The notes beneath the pieces are model-generated. The model worked only from the letters and a program-made list of their open reading frames with translations, did no database searches and was not told the origin of the DNA. Positions 13,325 through 15,467 of a DNA stretch of 15,467 bases are shown here, piece after piece (position 1 is the first letter of the stretch; each line of letters begins with the position of its first letter). The position numbers and the translations under genes are program-made. Source of the stretch: Deltaproteobacteria bacterium (GTDB lineage Bacteria > Desulfobacterota > Desulfobaccia > Desulfobaccales > Desulfobaccaceae); NCBI GenBank assembly GCA_016874895.1, contig VGSX01000053.1, positions 1-15,467 of the forward strand. The letters run 5' to 3'.

Positions 13325-13781
13325 ATTTTTAAGACCCCCCGGCGCCGGTGCGGAAAAGGACTTTCTGGCTCGCTGCATTCAGTGCGGGCAGTGCGCCCAG
13401 GTGTGCCCCTATGACTCCATCGTCCTGGGGACCGGCTTTTCCCTGACCCGCTCCGGCACCCCCCTGATTTATCCCCGGTCCGTCCCGTGCTATCTTTGCA
13501 TGCGCTGTCCCGAAGTGTGCCCGTCGGAAGCCCTCCGGCCGGTCCCCATGCAAGACGTCAAGATGGGGAAGGCCGATCTCGACCGAAGCTTGTGTTTTGT
13601 CTATGCGGAAGACGTCATCTGCCGGGTCTGTTTCGAACTCTGCCCGTTGAAAGGCAGGGCCGTCATCCATACCAGCGGGATATATCCCGTTATCACCGAG
13701 CATTGCGTGGGCTGCGGCGTCTGCGAGTACGTCTGTCCCAAGCGATGCATCACCACCATTCCAGCCTGGTTTACCACATGA
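13311..13781 (+). CDS. napG: NapG-like ferredoxin with four [4Fe-4S] sites, lacking a Tat leader
   Basis: NapG is an iron-sulfur protein that works with NapH in quinol-linked electron transfer to nitrate reductase. The 156-residue protein carries four cluster motifs: C22/25/28/32 (CIQCGQCAQVCP), C60/63/66/70, C95 with C104/107/111 (ICRVCFELCP) and C132/135/138/142. RIRFLRPPGAGAEKDFLA before the first cluster resembles the region that follows the signal in enterobacterial NapG. The start is GTG at 13311, inside napD. The frame is closed by TGA at 13287-13289, so at most seven more codons could be added and no Tat signal fits. The protein is therefore predicted to stay in the cytoplasm, or it may ride out with a partner. 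It could instead be named a NapF-like ferredoxin. The stop overlaps napH (ATGA). Confidence 0.82.
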   Translation: MFRIRFLRPPGAGAEKDFLARCIQCGQCAQVCPYDSIVLGTGFSLTRSGTPLIYPRSVPCYLCMRCPEVCPSEALRPVPMQDVKMGKADLDRSLCFVYAEDVICRVCFELCPLKGRAVIHTSGIYPVITEHCVGCGVCEYVCPKRCITTIPAWFTT

Positions 13782-14707
13782 CCAAACCATCTCTGAAATT
13801 CACCCGGCGGACCGTACAGATCGGGGTGGCCGCCGCCTTCGTGGCCATCCCTATCTTAAACCGCTGGCGCATCGATAAAGTCTATGGGAATTTCCTGTCT
13901 TTTTCAGCTGCCGGGGTGCCCCTGGCCGACCCACTGGCCGCGCTGCAGGTAACCGTGACGGGCTGGGTCTGGCCCCGCGACCTCTGGATCGGCGCCGCGA
14001 TTGCCCTGGTGCTGGCCCTGGGCCTCGGCGCGGTGTTCTGTTCCTGGGTCTGTCCTTTCGGCCTGCTGTCCGAATGGATGTTTGAACTGGGCCAGCGCGT
14101 ATTGCCCCAAAAGTACGAGGGCTGGAAAACCCGAAGCAATGGTTTCCCGCTAAAGGCGGGCATCTTCAGCCTGGGGTTGCTGGCGGTAGTCTTCTTCTTC
14201 GGTTCGCCGGTGCTGAGCCACCTGTCCATGCCGGGCTGGTACTCCCGCATTTTTCAGATGTGGTTTCTCCAGCAACATGTATCCCTGGCCATAGGTCTTA
14301 TTCTCCTGGTTTTGCTGGCGGAATTTTTAGCCCGCAACCGTTTCTGGTGCCGCTATATATGTCCCCAGGCTTTTCTCTTGACCGTGGCCAAGCTTGCCGA
14401 CCCCTACCGGTTGCAGGTGGGATTTCACCAAGAGAAATGCACCTGCCATAAAGGGTATGACCCCTGCCAGGAAGCCTGCTCCCTCGCCCTCAATCCCAAG
14501 ACTCTGGCGAATATTTGGGAGACCGAGTGTAACAACTGCGGCGATTGCGTGGTGGTGTGCAAGAAGATGGGGCAGGCGCTCACCTTGGGATTTGGGGCGG
14601 CGGCCGTTCGGTCCCGTATGATGGAAAAAGAGGGAAATAAATCCCAAGCGTCGCCAATGTCAGGTGAAATGGACCGAGGGAGTAAAGCCCTCCAAAAGGA
14701 AAAATAG
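13778..14707 (+). CDS. napH: NapH, membrane polyferredoxin-type quinol dehydrogenase
   Basis: NapH is an inner-membrane protein that with NapG oxidises quinol. The 309-residue protein has an Arg pair (RR, 10-11) before the first helix and about four membrane segments (near 12-27, 68-88, 128-146 and 166-184). Two CxxxCP motifs, CSWVCP (88-93) and CRYICP (191-196), mark the NapH/NosR/RdxA type. The C-terminal domain has cysteines at 221, 223, 230 and 234, then CNNCGDCVVVC (251-261), for [4Fe-4S] clusters. After about residue 280 a polar, Lys/Ser-rich tail follows. The ATG at 13778 overlaps the napG stop. The open frame extends further back to 13487, but that part is a shadow of napG. It is the last gene of the nap block and meets a convergent gene. 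Confidence 0.9.
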   Translation: MTKPSLKFTRRTVQIGVAAAFVAIPILNRWRIDKVYGNFLSFSAAGVPLADPLAALQVTVTGWVWPRDLWIGAAIALVLALGLGAVFCSWVCPFGLLSEWMFELGQRVLPQKYEGWKTRSNGFPLKAGIFSLGLLAVVFFFGSPVLSHLSMPGWYSRIFQMWFLQQHVSLAIGLILLVLLAEFLARNRFWCRYICPQAFLLTVAKLADPYRLQVGFHQEKCTCHKGYDPCQEACSLALNPKTLANIWETECNNCGDCVVVCKKMGQALTLGFGAAAVRSRMMEKEGNKSQASPMSGEMDRGSKALQKEK

Positions 14708-14764
14708 AAAGCGGTCGCCCCTCAACCGTGGTTCCCCCCCCGGCTTATCCCAAAATACTAATAC

Positions 14765-14785
14765 GGCCCTTTGGGGCCCTTTCTG
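14765..14785 (+). terminator. Weak hairpin between napH and the convergent gene
   Basis: GGCCC (14765-14769) and GGGCC (14774-14778) pair around TTTG and are followed by CTTTCTG. The stem is short and the T tract broken, but the position, between convergent genes and about 60 bases after napH, fits a terminator. Confidence 0.3.
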
Positions 14786-14808
14786 ATTATTGGAAGGCGG
14801 AATCCTCC

Positions 14809-15141
14809 TTAGCCCACCACCCGTTTCTTCTCCAAGGCAGTATAAATCCAGCTCATGGCCGCGGAAGTATTGGGAAAGCCAATGGTGCTGGTGAGCAGGA
14901 TGACGGCATGATAGATTTCCGCAGGGGTCGCGCCGGCTTTCAGCGCTCTACGCACGTGGCTGTGCACTGCGCCTTCCGAGCGGATGGCCGCGGCGGCCGC
15001 CAACTGGATGAGGTGCGAAGTCTTTTCATCCAGCGGCCCTTCTTTGCGTACCGTTTCTCCTAGCTGCTCCAGAGCCTCAATAAATTTGCCATGTTTTTCC
15101 TTAATTAAGTTGTACCAGCCAGGATAGGTTTCCTCTGACAT
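14809..15141 (-). CDS. Carboxymuconolactone decarboxylase-like protein without redox cysteines
   Basis: The 110-residue protein has the all-helical AhpD/CMD fold pattern: LDEKTSHLIQLAAAAAIRSEGAVHSHVRRALKAGATPAEI, given here in parts as LDEKTSHLIQLA (37-48), SEGAVHSH (55-62) and RRALKAGATPAEI (64-76), then AVILLTSTIGFP (79-90) and a Trp near the end. Many relatives carry a CxxC or a single Cys four residues before the conserved His; here that region is EGAVHSH, with His62 kept and no cysteine in the whole protein, so peroxidase-type chemistry is unlikely. Its substrate is unknown. GGAGGG lies about seven bases before the ATG on the minus strand. It is convergent with napH and probably a separate unit unrelated to nitrate use. 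Confidence 0.8.
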   Translation of the reverse strand: MSEETYPGWYNLIKEKHGKFIEALEQLGETVRKEGPLDEKTSHLIQLAAAAAIRSEGAVHSHVRRALKAGATPAEIYHAVILLTSTIGFPNTSAAMSWIYTALEKKRVVG

Positions 15142-15467
15142 GACAAGCCCTCCAACCTGGTTGAAGCTGCCTAACTGATTCTCCCCACAGAGCCATTAGT
15201 TTTCAAGAATCATGACGGTTTTTTCCCGACCCGTCAAGGAGTAGATAACTTGCCATGACCAAAACTTCTCAAAAATATCAAACAGTTGAAGGTATGATCT
15301 GCATAGCGAAACCCTTCAAAATGATCATTAGGAGCGCATCAAGGGCAGGTATAACCATATTATCTGCCCCCCAAGGGAATATTTCCCTTGCCTCTGATCC
15401 AGGTTTTGGGAAATAATATCAAATAGATATTGGCCTCAATCTTTGCTTTGGGAACATGAGAAAGTTT
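15142..15467. other. Intergenic tail of the window, no supported gene
   Basis: This AT-richer stretch upstream of the minus-strand CMD-like gene holds no recognisable gene. A 53-codon plus-strand frame (15255-15416) starts with ATG, has AAGGAG 13 bases upstream, and resembles nothing I know; it may be chance. The tract probably contains the promoter of the CMD-like gene and the leader of a gene right of the window. Confidence 0.4.
15372..15390. repeat. Inverted repeat, possible operator
   Basis: CAAGGGAA (15372-15379) and TTCCCTTG (15383-15390) form a perfect eight-base dyad around TAT. This is long enough to be a dimer binding site. No T run follows on either strand, so a terminator is unlikely. 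Its partner gene is unknown. Confidence 0.35.

Noticed and set aside
13487..13777. Upstream extension of the napH frame by 97 codons
   Set aside because: It overlaps napG in another frame, is rich in Arg/His/Ser without a fold, and the ATGA overlap at 13778 gives a natural start.
15255..15416. Plus-strand frame of 53 codons
   Set aside because: It is short and has no recognised motif; the possible binding site is too far (13 bases) from the ATG to be convincing.
1..15467. CRISPR arrays, tRNA or rRNA genes, complete insertion sequences
   Set aside because: No regularly spaced repeats, no cloverleaf-like or rRNA-like segments, and no transposase were seen.

Overview
The window looks like chromosomal DNA of an anaerobic, sulfate-reducer-like bacterium of the Desulfobacterota (old Deltaproteobacteria). 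The main reason is a nitrate reductase block in the order napC-napM-napA-napD-napG-napH with no napB or napF, the layout described for Desulfovibrio desulfuricans. It sits beside an nrfHA nitrite reductase pair, a flavoredoxin-like protein and a FmdE/molybdopterin-binding fusion of the kind found in such organisms. The exact genus cannot be read from the sequence.

Region 1 (1-2970) looks like a decayed accessory island. On the minus strand are an AlpA-type regulator, an unrecognised 262-residue protein with a Cys cluster, and an unrecognised gene of about 400 codons split in frame by one TGA. Divergent to these, on the plus strand, is the 5' stump of a type I restriction-modification hsdM gene. 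Region 2 (2971-3421) is a gap of about 450 bases with no recognisable gene.

Region 3 (3422-14707) is a long co-directional block for respiratory nitrate ammonification. It opens with a PAS/AAA+/Fis sigma-54 activator. TGTCTCA repeats lie at the end of that gene, and a good -24/-12 promoter lies about 150 bp further on, just before nrfH. NrfHA (4 + 5 hemes) reduces nitrite to ammonium. A nine-base-pair GC hairpin follows, then a flavoredoxin-like flavoprotein and a FmdE + zinc-finger + MoeA-like fusion that may serve molybdenum cofactor delivery. Last comes napCMADGH: the catalytic NapA (Tat-exported, Fe-S and molybdopterin), its chaperone NapD, two tetraheme cytochromes (NapC, NapM), the iron-sulfur protein NapG, which has no Tat leader here, and the membrane protein NapH. 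Together these genes would take electrons from the quinone pool, reduce nitrate to nitrite with NapA, and reduce nitrite to ammonium with NrfA.

Region 4 (14708-15467) holds a convergent carboxymuconolactone decarboxylase-like gene without the usual redox cysteines, then about 330 bases with no supported gene but a clear inverted repeat.

The points most worth following are the readable sigma-54 circuit, the FmdE/MoeA-like fusion placed between nrf and nap, the Tat-less NapG, and the unrecognised TGA-interrupted pair of genes beside the hsdM remnant.
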